Assembly: GCF_018398315.1 (NCBI RefSeq)
Contig: NZ_JAHBRW010000001.1
Location: 3,542,501-3,606,500, forward strand
Source of the DNA: Chelatococcus sp. YT9
GTDB taxonomy: Bacteria; Pseudomonadota; Alphaproteobacteria; Rhizobiales; Beijerinckiaceae
Length of the DNA: 64,000 nt
Reading direction: 5' to 3'
Shown piece after piece: positions 51,692-60,405 of this stretch. Positions within the stretch are counted from its first letter, which is position 1. The number at the start of each line of letters is the position of its first letter. The notes beneath the pieces are model-generated. The model was given only the letters and a program-made list of their open reading frames with translations. It searched no databases and was not told the DNA's origin. The position numbers were made by a program, and so were the translations under genes.

Positions 51692-51967
51692 AGTGGCCAA
51701 CAGTCTCCCGTCATTCTGCAAAAAAAGCATACACATCAGGTTATTCTAGTGAGCGCGCACCGCAATGGCCACCGCCTGTGCGCGCGTTCCCAATCCGTTG
51801 AACGCGACGCGCGCCCATGCATACCTCCCACTAGTGAGGCCTATGGGCCGCCGGCTTGCACTTCCGATTGCATTCCGCATGGTTCCGGGCAGATTCTCTG
51901 GAAGGCGTTGTTCTCCTCGGGACATCCACCGCCGCCGGCTGAGTGAGGCGGCGAGATCAGCCTGAGC

Positions 51968-52732
51968 CTATCTGTAGGATCCAAGCAACGACTGCGAAAC
52001 CTTGTCCGCGCTTTGTCGGAGGTGCTGAAGCAGTTCCTGTTTGCGTGTGTGGGGTGTATTGGCCGGCACCATGAAGCAAATGGTAGCAGCGGGCATCCGC
52101 ACGTGGTCGAAGACGGCGGAGGCGAGGCATGTCGTGTAGGGGTCCGACAATCCGGTCGTTTCCATCATATTCGCGGCGCAGGCTTGCCGCACTTCTTGAA
52201 TGAACTGCGCGGGATCGATAGCCGCGCCGTTTGGCAAGGCGTAGTCCTCTGCAGGTATGAGATCCAGGATCTCGCGATCACTCATGCCCCCGACGAGAAG
52301 TCTGCCCGATGCCGTCCAGGGGATCGGTACCAGAACGCCCACTTCCGAGCTGATGCGAAAGAGGCTAGCGCCCGGATGCATGAAGGCAACGGTGTATTTC
52401 GCGGAAACGAGCATGCACAGTTGCGTCGTTTCCCCTGTTTCCCGCGACAAGCGGATCACCTCATCGCGACCGAGCCGCACCAGCGGCTGGGACGCGAGAT
52501 AGGCATCACCGTAGAGATAGACCGCGCGGCCGAAGAAAACATTGTTATCCTGATCAAGCTGCAGGATCTCCGCCTCCGCGAGCCGGCCGACGATGCTGTA
52601 GATCGATGATCGCGGCGCGTTCAGCGCCCGCGCGAGATCGCCAATTCCCACCGGGCTGCGCTTGCGGTTCAAATACTCGAGGATATCGATCGTTCGACCG
52701 ATGCCGGTCGACCGCTGTGTTCCATTACTCAC
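51968..52732 (-). CDS. IclR family transcriptional regulator (module C)
   Basis: A 254-residue IclR regulator. The N-terminal winged helix is IDILEYLNRKRSPVGIGDL and ARALNAPRSSIYSIVGRL. The GAF-like ligand domain has GETTQLCMLVSAKYTVAFMHP and PIPWTASGRLLVGGMSD, then CLASAVFDH. The start is GTG 52732. Its own promoter region contains a nested palindrome. It likely controls the divergent Dpp/amidohydrolase operon and possibly the MBL hydrolase. Confidence 0.92.
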   Translation of the reverse strand: MSNGTQRSTGIGRTIDILEYLNRKRSPVGIGDLARALNAPRSSIYSIVGRLAEAEILQLDQDNNVFFGRAVYLYGDAYLASQPLVRLGRDEVIRLSRETGETTQLCMLVSAKYTVAFMHPGASLFRISSEVGVLVPIPWTASGRLLVGGMSDREILDLIPAEDYALPNGAAIDPAQFIQEVRQACAANMMETTGLSDPYTTCLASAVFDHVRMPAATICFMVPANTPHTRKQELLQHLRQSADKVSQSLLGSYR

Positions 52733-53175
52733 AGAAGTCCCCCGCGGCGAAGCTCGCGATGTTCCGCGCGGCTTGCCTCAGTCTTGCCAACAGGATGGCC
52801 TGCCTCTATTGTGTCTATAATACGGACATAGTGTCCCATATACAAGACAGAGTGGAGGTTGCGAGCCCTTGTTCTTCGTTGCGGCACAAGATGTGCTGGG
52901 TACGAGGAAGGCATCGGCGTCCGGCATGCTATCGCAGCAACGGATGCCGCTAGTCAGTTCTTCCGACGAAGCAGTGGCATGTCGAAACGCGGCGGGTGCG
53001 TGCATCGCTCCGACATGAAGCTTGAGTAACGAGGCTTGCGCGCAATGATCTTGCCTTGAATGGCTTCGATCATTCCATGGATAATTCCAACTGCGTCCAT
53101 GTCGGAACGAGGCCGGACGATCCGAACACCGGGATGCATGTGACGGCCGGAACAGGCTGTTTTGGGGACGGGATC
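52733..53175. other. Intergenic region between the iclR gene and the module C operon
   Basis: A 443-nt divergent spacer. It holds the IclR promoter/operator (52812-52849) and, nearer the permease gene, the inverted repeat AATGATC ... GATCATT (53044-53050 and 53068-53074). No convincing protein-coding gene is seen. Confidence 0.5.
52812..52849 (-). promoter_or_regulatory. iclR promoter with nested palindromic operator
   Basis: On the minus strand TTGTAT (52845-52840), 17-nt spacer, TATTAT (52822-52817) form a good promoter about 78 nt from the iclR GTG. The spacer holds GGACA TAG TGTCC (52824-52836). An outer TGTCT (52812-52816) and AGACA (52845-52849) are symmetric about the same centre. This looks like an autoregulatory IclR site that could also shut or activate the divergent operon. 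Confidence 0.55.
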
Positions 53176-54033
53176 ATGGTGGTGGCGGAAAGCGCGGAAG
53201 AGGTGGTTAAAAGGCGGCGCCTTCCGCGCCTGAACCTTCCGCTTCTTGCTGGAGGCATCCTGTTCACCGCCATCTTTGTCCTGTTGCTTGGGCTGCCGAT
53301 CGTTGTTCCGCTTGATCCGGAGGCCCTCGACTATGCGATGATCCTGACCGGGCCGTCCGCCGAGCATTGGCTTGGTACGGACGCATTGGGCCGCGACCTT
53401 CTAGCGCGTATCGTCTACGGTGGTCATAACAGTCTCACGATCGGCGCGTTGGTGATGCTGGTTACGGCCGTTGTCGGCACGGTCATCGGTCTCATCGCCG
53501 GCACGATCCGCAAGCTCGACGGGCTCTTGATGCGGTCAATGGACGTGCTGATGGCGTTTCCGGCGCTGCTTCTGGCGTTGGCCATTCTCGCGGCCTTCGG
53601 CAATACGGCGCTGAATGTCGTTCTAGCCCTTTCGCTCGTCTACATTCCGCGCACAGCCCGGATCGTGCGCGGCGAAGCGCTCGTTCTGCGCGAGCAGACC
53701 TATGTGGAGGCTGCGGAGGCGATCGGAGTGTCGCGCCCGCGCGTTCTGCTCGTGCACATTCTGCCAGGGATCCTTCCGGCGCTGATGGTTCAGGAAACAT
53801 TCCTCTTCGCCTACGCTATTCTGGGTGAGGCCGGGTTGAGCTTCGTCGGCCTCGGGCTGCAGCCGCCCGAACCGAGCTGGGGCAATATCCTCGGCGAGGC
53901 GCGATCGAGCTTTCAGCAGGCATCCTGGCTGATCTTCTATCCAGGTCTTGCCCTCGGCCTCACCGTGCTCTCGCTCAATCTTCTCGGCGATGGGCTCGGC
54001 CAGGCGATCGATCCGAAGAGGAGGCAGCAATGA
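53176..54033 (+). CDS. ABC transporter permease, DppC/OppC-like (module C)
   Basis: A 285-residue permease of the peptide/nickel class. A cytoplasmic tail is followed by a membrane helix at about 22-44 (NLPLLAGGILFTAIFVLL) and the OppC-type extracytoplasmic segment EHWLGTDALGRDLLARIVYG. The EAA loop is YVEAAEAIGVSRPRVLLVHILPG (in pieces), and ILGEAGLSFVGLGLQPPEPSWG is diagnostic. The ATG at 53176 has GACGGGATC upstream; ATGs at 53056 and in between are in frame. The stop overlaps the amidohydrolase start (ATGA). No ATPase gene accompanies it. Confidence 0.93.
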   Translation: MVVAESAEEVVKRRRLPRLNLPLLAGGILFTAIFVLLLGLPIVVPLDPEALDYAMILTGPSAEHWLGTDALGRDLLARIVYGGHNSLTIGALVMLVTAVVGTVIGLIAGTIRKLDGLLMRSMDVLMAFPALLLALAILAAFGNTALNVVLALSLVYIPRTARIVRGEALVLREQTYVEAAEAIGVSRPRVLLVHILPGILPALMVQETFLFAYAILGEAGLSFVGLGLQPPEPSWGNILGEARSSFQQASWLIFYPGLALGLTVLSLNLLGDGLGQAIDPKRRQQ

Positions 54034-55274
54034 CTGGTGCGGCGCTCATCCGTTCGGCCGCAGTTTTCCTCGATGAGCGAGGGATGCTTGTACCTGATCA
54101 GGATATCCTGGTCGAAGCCGGCCGGATCATCCATGTCGGACCGCGCGACGAGATTGCGTCCCACTACGCTGCCGCCGGGGCGAGGGTCGTCGATCTGGGT
54201 GGGCTGTTCGTCTTTCCCGGCCTGATGAACAGTCACGTTCATTTCGCCTTCAACGGCACGGACAACGTCCGGGAGGTCTATCTGGCGGAAACGCCGGAAG
54301 AGCGTGTTGCGCGGGCGCTCGACAACGCCCGCGTTATGGCGTTGAGCGGCGTCACCACCGCGCGCGACTGCGGCTCCGATATTCCCGTGATGCAGGCGAT
54401 GCTGGCCGCCGCGGATGAGGGGGAGGCGGTGCTCCCCAATCTTCTGATGTGCGGGCCGCCAATAACAGCCGTATGCGGTCACCTCCATTATATGGGCGGC
54501 GAGGCGACGACCAGTGACGAGGTGAGGGCGCTCGTCCGTAAGACCCACGCCGCCGGTGCGCGCAGCGCCAAGGTTATGGCGACCGGCGGACAGATGACGC
54601 CCGGCACCCTGCCCGAAGTGGCCGCCTTTGAATTGGCCGAGCTCACCGCCTTGGTCGAGGAAGCTAGGCGCCTCGACATGTCGACCGTCTCCCATTGCCT
54701 GTCGTCCGAGGGCACGATTCGCAGCGCGCGCGCCGGCTTCGACAGCATCGAGCATTGCGCCTTCTTCGAGCGCACGAGTGAGGGATGGCTCGAGAGGGCC
54801 TATCGCCAGGATGTCACGGATGCGATCCGCGCCAGCGGTTCGGCCGTGATGATGGGACTAGCTGCCAGCACGAATGCGCTGGAACGGGTGCGCGCGACCG
54901 GCGAGGGTTCGCCTCATGAACATTTCCGTCTCGCGCAGGAGCGGCGGATGATGAAGATCTTCAAGGACATGGCGGATCAAGGCGTTCCGATGATCTGCGG
55001 CACCGATGCGGGTACGGCCGCCACACCGTTCGACGAGACCTGGCGCGAAGTGGTCATGATGGTCGAGGCGGGCCTAACACCGCTTCAAGCCATCCGCAAT
55101 GCCACGACTATTGTCGCCCGCGCCATGCGGATCGGTCATGAGGCCGGGGCGATCCGCGCGGGGCTGCGCGCTGACCTGATCGCCCTCGCAGACAATCCTC
55201 TCGATGATCCAGCAGCCTTCCGCACGCCCGCATGGGTGATGGTGCGCGGCCGCGAGATCCTGTCTCCTCAATGA
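54030..55274 (+). CDS. Metal-dependent amidohydrolase, prolidase-like, copy 1 (module C)
   Basis: A 414-residue amidohydrolase-superfamily enzyme. It has the HxH pair in MNSHVHFAF (His 69 and 71), the bridging lysine in AKVMATGGQM (Lys 181, carbamylated in this family), His 222 in TVSHCLSS, His 242 in SIEHCAFF and Asp 326 in CGTDAG. This set is the COG1228-type binuclear group, which includes imidazolonepropionase-like enzymes and Xaa-Arg/Lys or Xaa-Pro dipeptidases. With a peptide-type transporter in the same operon, hydrolysis of an imported dipeptide or cyclic amide is a reasonable guess. It has a paralogue at 59100. Confidence 0.88.
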   Translation: MTGAALIRSAAVFLDERGMLVPDQDILVEAGRIIHVGPRDEIASHYAAAGARVVDLGGLFVFPGLMNSHVHFAFNGTDNVREVYLAETPEERVARALDNARVMALSGVTTARDCGSDIPVMQAMLAAADEGEAVLPNLLMCGPPITAVCGHLHYMGGEATTSDEVRALVRKTHAAGARSAKVMATGGQMTPGTLPEVAAFELAELTALVEEARRLDMSTVSHCLSSEGTIRSARAGFDSIEHCAFFERTSEGWLERAYRQDVTDAIRASGSAVMMGLAASTNALERVRATGEGSPHEHFRLAQERRMMKIFKDMADQGVPMICGTDAGTAATPFDETWREVVMMVEAGLTPLQAIRNATTIVARAMRIGHEAGAIRAGLRADLIALADNPLDDPAAFRTPAWVMVRGREILSPQ

Positions 55275-55310
55275 TGGTTCCCTGACAAATCTCCGACGAA
55301 TGGCTAACTC

Positions 55311-56534
55311 ATGACCGACGATCTCGACCGCGCATGGCTGACCAATGTGAAGACGGGCATGCGATACCCAATCGGTCCGACCTTGCGAGCGCCGGACGAC
55401 GGCGGCGAATTGAGCGTGACCTTCGATCTCGATGCAGCTGCCGACGTGTTCGGCGTGCGATGGAAGACGACGGGCTCAATGTGGGAGCGCTTTGGCGCGG
55501 TACTGACGCCCTTTGACCAGTCGCATGTGGTCAGCATCGGCGAGGGCAACACCCCCCTTGTACGCTCACAACGCTTCGCCCGCGAGTTAGGGCTGAAGAA
55601 CTTGTTCTTCAAGCTGGAGGGATCTAACCCGACAGGCTCGTTCAAGGACCGCCAGATGTCGGTGGCGATCAGCATGGGCCGCTCCTGGGGGCGCCGCCGC
55701 TATGCCACCGTCTCATCGGGTAATGTCGGCAATGCGCTGTCCGCCTACTGCGCCAAGGCGGGCTATGACGCGATCGTTCTGGTGGCTGAGGACACCGCAG
55801 ACGGGAAGCGGGACCAGATCAGCGTCTATGGCGCCCAGCTCTATCTGGTACCGGCGCCGGTATCGGGCCATGTCCGCCGGTACTGGCAGCTTTATGCCAA
55901 CCTCGGCGCGTTCTGCGCGGCTCGCGACATCGTTCCCATGATCTCAGCGCGGCCGGTGAATCCCTTCATGGTCGAGGGGACCAAGACCATTGCCTTCGAG
56001 ATCGCCGCGAGCCTCGGCCAGGTGCCGGATGTCATGTACTGCTGCGTCGGCGGCGGTGGCCTGCTTGGGGGCGTCTACAAGGGTTTCCAGGAACTCGTCG
56101 GCCTCTCGCAGGCAACCTCCATTCCCGTCATTCACGGCGGGCAGCGGATCGACCGCAACTATGCGCCCATCGACAAGCTGCATGAGGAGCCCTACGCTTC
56201 CGGTGACTATTACCTGCCGCTCGACGGCGACTGGGCTGATGGCGCGATCCGCGCGACCGGTGGCACGCTGACACCGCTCGGTGCCAACGAGATTGCCGAA
56301 GCGCAGACCTGGCTGGCGACCAAGGAAGGTATCTTTGCCGAGCCGCAGGGCGCCTACGCGGCCGCAGCCTTGATGGCGGCCGCGCGTCGCGGGGAGGTCG
56401 ATCCCGAGGCGACCATCACCTGCGTCATTACCGGAATTGGTCTCAAAGATATGGGCGCAGCACGGCGCTTCGCCGAATTCGCGCCCCAGCGAGCGCCCAT
56501 CAGGGTGACAGGATTGGACAACCTGACGATTTGA
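55311..56534 (+). CDS. Threonine synthase-like PLP enzyme (module C)
   Basis: A 407-residue fold-type II PLP enzyme. It shows VSIGEGNTPLVRSQRFA, the PLP lysine in LEGSNPTGSFKDR (Lys 112), SSGNVGNALSAYCAKAG, and the phosphate-binding CCVGGGGLLGGVYKG. These are threonine-synthase signatures; the enzyme class makes threonine from O-phosphohomoserine. The N-terminal Zn-type cysteines found in some long threonine synthases are absent. In a peptide/amidohydrolase operon it may instead be a related beta-eliminating or ammonia-lyase enzyme. The start is ATG 55311, 36 nt after the first amidohydrolase. Confidence 0.85.
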   Translation: MTDDLDRAWLTNVKTGMRYPIGPTLRAPDDGGELSVTFDLDAAADVFGVRWKTTGSMWERFGAVLTPFDQSHVVSIGEGNTPLVRSQRFARELGLKNLFFKLEGSNPTGSFKDRQMSVAISMGRSWGRRRYATVSSGNVGNALSAYCAKAGYDAIVLVAEDTADGKRDQISVYGAQLYLVPAPVSGHVRRYWQLYANLGAFCAARDIVPMISARPVNPFMVEGTKTIAFEIAASLGQVPDVMYCCVGGGGLLGGVYKGFQELVGLSQATSIPVIHGGQRIDRNYAPIDKLHEEPYASGDYYLPLDGDWADGAIRATGGTLTPLGANEIAEAQTWLATKEGIFAEPQGAYAAAALMAAARRGEVDPEATITCVITGIGLKDMGAARRFAEFAPQRAPIRVTGLDNLTI

Positions 56535-56571
56535 TCTGGCACAACTCATAAGACAAGAGAGGGGAACTCAC

Positions 56572-58143
56572 ATGAAAAACATGCCTGTCTCAGCATTGCT
56601 CGGCTGTCTGCTGCTCGTCGGTGCCTCGCCTGTCGCCTATGCTGCATGCGAGGCCCAGGGCGGAAAGATCCAGGCTGCGATGACGACAAACGCATCAACC
56701 ATGGATGCGATCCTGTCGACGACTAATGCAAGCCGCCAGGTGGCGATTTACTTGTTCGAATCTCTCGTTACCTATGACGACAACTATCAAGTTATCCCGC
56801 AACTCGCCGAGAGGTGGGTGCGCAGTGATGATGGGCTCACCTATACTTTTACGCTGCGCGACGGCATCAAGTTCCACAACGGCAAGACATTGACCGCCGA
56901 CGACGTCACGGCGTCCATTCAGCGGTTCCTGAAGGTCTCCCCCGGTGCGGGCCGGTTCAAGAACGTGCAATCCGTGGAGACGGTCGATCCGAAGACGGTC
57001 AGGTTTACCCTGAAAGCGGATTTTCCCTTTCTGAGCAATCTTGCCATCCCATCGCCAACGGTGGCGATCTACCCCTCCGAAATCGTCGCCAAGTACGGCG
57101 ACAAGGAGGTGACGGGTGCCGATATCATCGGGACGGGACCCTACAAGCTCAATCGCTGGCAACCCGACGTCAGCATAAGCATGACCAAATTCCCTGACTA
57201 CGTCACCGATACGCGCTTCAAGGGCCCGACCGGATTCGGCGGTGCGCGGACGGCATGCGCGGATGAGGTGAATTTCCTGCCGGTGCCAGAGGAAGCAGCA
57301 CGTGTGGCTGGGCTCCAGACCGGCGATTTTGACTTTGCCGAGGCAATCTCGATCACCGCTGTGCCGCAGCTTGAGGGCGACAAGGCGCTGAAGGTGGAAA
57401 TCGTGAAGCCGCGCTGGGCAATTCTGCTTGAACTCGATCACAAGGACCCCTGGATCGCGAAAAAGCCCTTCCGCAAGGCGCTGGAGGCAGCGGTCAACCC
57501 CGAACAAATTCTTCAGGCCGCCTCTTTCGGTCGCAAAGACTACTACCGGGTTCAGCCGAGCATTTTCTTCCCGGAGCAGAAGCAATGGTATTCAGAAGCC
57601 GGAGCGCAAGCCTACAACGCTCCAAGTCCCGATACCGTAAAGAAGCTCCTCGCCGAAGCGGGGTATAAGGGCGAACCGATCGTTTTCATCACCAATCAGA
57701 ACTACAGTTGGATGTTCAAGGCGAGCCAGGCGCTTGCGGCGCAATGGCAGAAGGCCGGCATTAACGTGAAGCTGGAGCTGATGGATTGGCCCTCCCAGAT
57801 CAAGCGCGCGCAGGAGAAGGCAGATTGGGCGATCAACCAGACAGGCTGGTCTCCGCGCCTGGATCCCTTCCAGACGCTGTCGTCCCTGCAATGCGGTACC
57901 GTCTCTGCCTTTGGCTATTGCAACCAGGAGATGGAGAGCGCGCTCGCAAAGGTCAACTCGGGCTTGCCGGATGATGAACGCACGAAGGCCTGGGAGGATG
58001 TGCAGCGCATTGTGTGGGACGATCTTCCCGTTATCCGCATCGGTGACTATTTTGAACCGGAAGGCACGCGCGCCACTTTGAAGGGCTACATCCCCTTCTA
58101 CGTCACACCGCGCTTCTGGGACGTGTCCCAGACAAAGAAATAG
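56572..58143 (+). CDS. ABC transporter solute-binding protein, family 5 (DppA/OppA-like) (module C)
   Basis: A 523-residue periplasmic binding protein (SBP_bac_5) with a signal peptide (1-25, cleavage after AYA) and a Cys immediately after it (AACEAQGG), so it may be a lipoprotein or an ordinary signal-peptidase I product. The family signature is LTYTFTLRDGIKFHNGKTLTADDV (in pieces), followed by IIGTGPYKLNRWQPD and DPFQTLSSLQCG. It has GAGAGGGG before its ATG. It would capture a peptide or similar small solute for the Dpp-type permeases. Confidence 0.92.
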   Translation: MKNMPVSALLGCLLLVGASPVAYAACEAQGGKIQAAMTTNASTMDAILSTTNASRQVAIYLFESLVTYDDNYQVIPQLAERWVRSDDGLTYTFTLRDGIKFHNGKTLTADDVTASIQRFLKVSPGAGRFKNVQSVETVDPKTVRFTLKADFPFLSNLAIPSPTVAIYPSEIVAKYGDKEVTGADIIGTGPYKLNRWQPDVSISMTKFPDYVTDTRFKGPTGFGGARTACADEVNFLPVPEEAARVAGLQTGDFDFAEAISITAVPQLEGDKALKVEIVKPRWAILLELDHKDPWIAKKPFRKALEAAVNPEQILQAASFGRKDYYRVQPSIFFPEQKQWYSEAGAQAYNAPSPDTVKKLLAEAGYKGEPIVFITNQNYSWMFKASQALAAQWQKAGINVKLELMDWPSQIKRAQEKADWAINQTGWSPRLDPFQTLSSLQCGTVSAFGYCNQEMESALAKVNSGLPDDERTKAWEDVQRIVWDDLPVIRIGDYFEPEGTRATLKGYIPFYVTPRFWDVSQTKK

Positions 58144-58162
58144 TCGGTCCGCGAGACCTGCG

Positions 58163-59107
58163 ATGTTCAACATGATCGTGCGCCGACTGATCCTCTTCGT
58201 TCCGATGTGGATCGCTGTCAGCGTTCTCTCCTTCGTCATTGTGCACGCGACGCCCGGCGACCCCGCCGCCGGGTTCGTCGGACAGGACACAGGCGCGGAG
58301 GGGCTGGCTATAGCGCGTGCGCGGCTCGGCCTTGATCGCCCCTATATTGAGCAGCTCGGCCTATGGGTTGCCGGGTCCCTGACGGGCGATCTTGGCAACT
58401 CGTTCTTCCTCGGCAGGTCGGTGGCTGATGCCATCATCGAGCGGCTGCCGGTCACCTTCAGTCTCGGTCTCCTCGCCCTCCTTGTTGCCATTGTCGTTGG
58501 CGTACCTTTGGGCATCATCGCCGCCTTGTCGCCGAACAGCTGGAAGGATGCGTCGACTATCGGCGTGTCATTGACATTCCTGAGCATTCCGGAATTCGTC
58601 GTCGGCATGTTGCTGATTTATTTGCTCGGCGTCGAATGGCGGCTCTTCCCCATTGGTCGTTATGAGCCGCTGAGTGACGGGCTGTTGCCATGGCTCCATC
58701 ACCTGGCTCTGCCGGCACTCGCCCTTGGTCTGTCCCAATCGGCACTTCTCGCCCGGATGACACGCGCCAGTCTGTTGCAGGTATTGGAAGCCGATTTCAT
58801 CCGCACCGCGCGGGCCAAGGGCCTGCCCGAGCGGATCGTGATCGGCAAGCATGCCTTCCGCAACGCGATCATCACGATCATCACGATCATCGGCCTGTCT
58901 CTGGCACTGCTTCTGAGCGGCGCCTTCATCACCGAGACGCTTTTCCAGCTTCCCGGCATCGGCAGCCTGGGGGTGCAGGCCGTGCTGCGGCGCGATTATC
59001 CCGTGATCCAAGGCCTGCTGCTCGTGGCATCGTCCTTCGTGCTCATCGTCAATATGCTGGTCGACGTCGTCTATCGGCTCCTCAATCCCATGATCGACAA
59101 TGACTGA
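58163..59107 (+). CDS. ABC transporter permease, DppB/OppB-like (module C)
   Basis: A 314-residue inner-membrane permease. The N-terminal helix is followed by the typical HATPGDPAAGFVG segment, then RLGLDRPYIEQLGLWVAGSL, and the EAA loop near FIRTARAKGLPERIVIGKHAFRNA (in pieces). It ends with GIGSLGVQAVLRRDYPVIQG and VDVVYRLLNPMI. The length is normal. The gene is separated from its DppC partner by three other genes, an unusual order. Its stop lies 8 nt inside the next amidohydrolase gene. Confidence 0.93.
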   Translation: MFNMIVRRLILFVPMWIAVSVLSFVIVHATPGDPAAGFVGQDTGAEGLAIARARLGLDRPYIEQLGLWVAGSLTGDLGNSFFLGRSVADAIIERLPVTFSLGLLALLVAIVVGVPLGIIAALSPNSWKDASTIGVSLTFLSIPEFVVGMLLIYLLGVEWRLFPIGRYEPLSDGLLPWLHHLALPALALGLSQSALLARMTRASLLQVLEADFIRTARAKGLPERIVIGKHAFRNAIITIITIIGLSLALLLSGAFITETLFQLPGIGSLGVQAVLRRDYPVIQGLLLVASSFVLIVNMLVDVVYRLLNPMIDND

Positions 59108-60326
59108 CAGTCTCTGGATACGCGCTGACCATCTTTGGAGCGACCGCGAAGGTCGCTTCTCGCCCGGCTTGCTCCGCATCGAAGGCGGCCTCATCACAGC
59201 GCGTGCCGAAGCGCCGTATACCCCGCCGGCCGGCGCCCGTGTGGTCGATATGGGCCAGCGCTACCTGCTGCCCGGGCTGATCAATACCCATGTGCATCTC
59301 GAATTCAGCGCGTCCCCAAAGCCTCTCGACGAGTTCTACGCGGAGAATGACGAGGAGCGGCTGATGCGGGCCATGGGCAATGCCCATCGCATGCTCTTGA
59401 GTGGGGTGACGACGATCCGCGACTGCGGCTCAAGCTGGTCGATGCTCGCGCTCGCGCGTAGGCCAGACCTGGCACCCGTGCCGCTACCGACGATCCTGTG
59501 TTCCGGCCCACCCATGACGGTTCCCGCCGGGCACCTGCACTTCATGCACGGGATCGTGGAGAACGACGAAGATATTCTCAACCATATCGACCGCATTGAA
59601 GCCGATGGCGGGCGCAGTGTGAAGGTTATGGCGAGCGGGGGGGCCATGACACCTGGATCTGATCCGGTACAGACGGTCTTTTCGCAGGACAAGCTGGACC
59701 TTATTGCCAGTGAGGCGAAGCGACGCAATTTGCCGAGCGTCTCGCACGTGCTGTCGACCGAGAGTATCCGGCGTTCAGCCCTGGCGCACATGGATAGCCT
59801 GGAACATTGCGCGTTCTATGAGCGCGACGCCCACGGCATGATGGTTCGCCGTTATGATGCCGACGTTGCCGCCGTTGTGCGCGACAGCGGCTCGGCGATG
59901 ATGGCCAATCTCTCCACCGCCACACGGTCACTGGATGCCCTCCGCGCGCGGGGAGCGACCACGGCTCAGGAGGCCCATGCACTCCGCCAGTTCGACGTGA
60001 TGGTGGAGAACTTTGGCAAATTCGTCGCCCTTGGCGTGCCGATGGTCTGCGGCAATGACGCCGGGGTTCGCGATACGCCTTTTGAAGACACCTGGATGGA
60101 GATTTCCTGGCTTCAGCGCGGCGGGCTCACAGCCGCTCAGTCCATTCGGGCCGCAACCTCACAGGCGGCGAGAACGCTCCTCATCGACAAGGAGGTAGGC
60201 CAGCTTGAACCATCGCTGACAGCCGATGTGATCGCGGTCGAGAGCAATCCGCTCGACGACAGGGAGGCCTTCCGGGATGTCGTCTTCGTTATGAAGGCTG
60301 GTGATATAGTCGTTGACAGGACGTGA
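59100..60326 (+). CDS. Metal-dependent amidohydrolase, prolidase-like, copy 2 (module C)
   Basis: A 408-residue paralogue of the enzyme at 54030, aligned over nearly the whole length. It has HxH in INTHVHLEF (His 64 and 66), lysine in SVKVMASGGAM (Lys 175), His 216 in SVSHVLST, His 236 in SLEHCAFY and Asp 320 in CGNDAG. Both copies share LSGVTT.RDCGS and the HLHxM segment. The product reaction is unknown but is probably hydrolysis of an amide or peptide bond. The gene starts 8 nt before the end of the dppB-type gene, so it is expressed with the transporter. Confidence 0.88.
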   Translation: MTDSLWIRADHLWSDREGRFSPGLLRIEGGLITARAEAPYTPPAGARVVDMGQRYLLPGLINTHVHLEFSASPKPLDEFYAENDEERLMRAMGNAHRMLLSGVTTIRDCGSSWSMLALARRPDLAPVPLPTILCSGPPMTVPAGHLHFMHGIVENDEDILNHIDRIEADGGRSVKVMASGGAMTPGSDPVQTVFSQDKLDLIASEAKRRNLPSVSHVLSTESIRRSALAHMDSLEHCAFYERDAHGMMVRRYDADVAAVVRDSGSAMMANLSTATRSLDALRARGATTAQEAHALRQFDVMVENFGKFVALGVPMVCGNDAGVRDTPFEDTWMEISWLQRGGLTAAQSIRAATSQAARTLLIDKEVGQLEPSLTADVIAVESNPLDDREAFRDVVFVMKAGDIVVDRT

Positions 60327-60405
60327 CGGGTGACCGACGCGGCCCCGTGGTTCCATGATCTAGAAATAAAGTCATAGTCTCGGCCGGTAAGGCGACCATG
60401 TGTCA

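Noticed and set aside
51765-51965. A 66-codon open frame between the MBL and iclR genes
   Set aside because: Basic, low-complexity translation with no family resemblance in the leader of the MBL gene; most likely noncoding.
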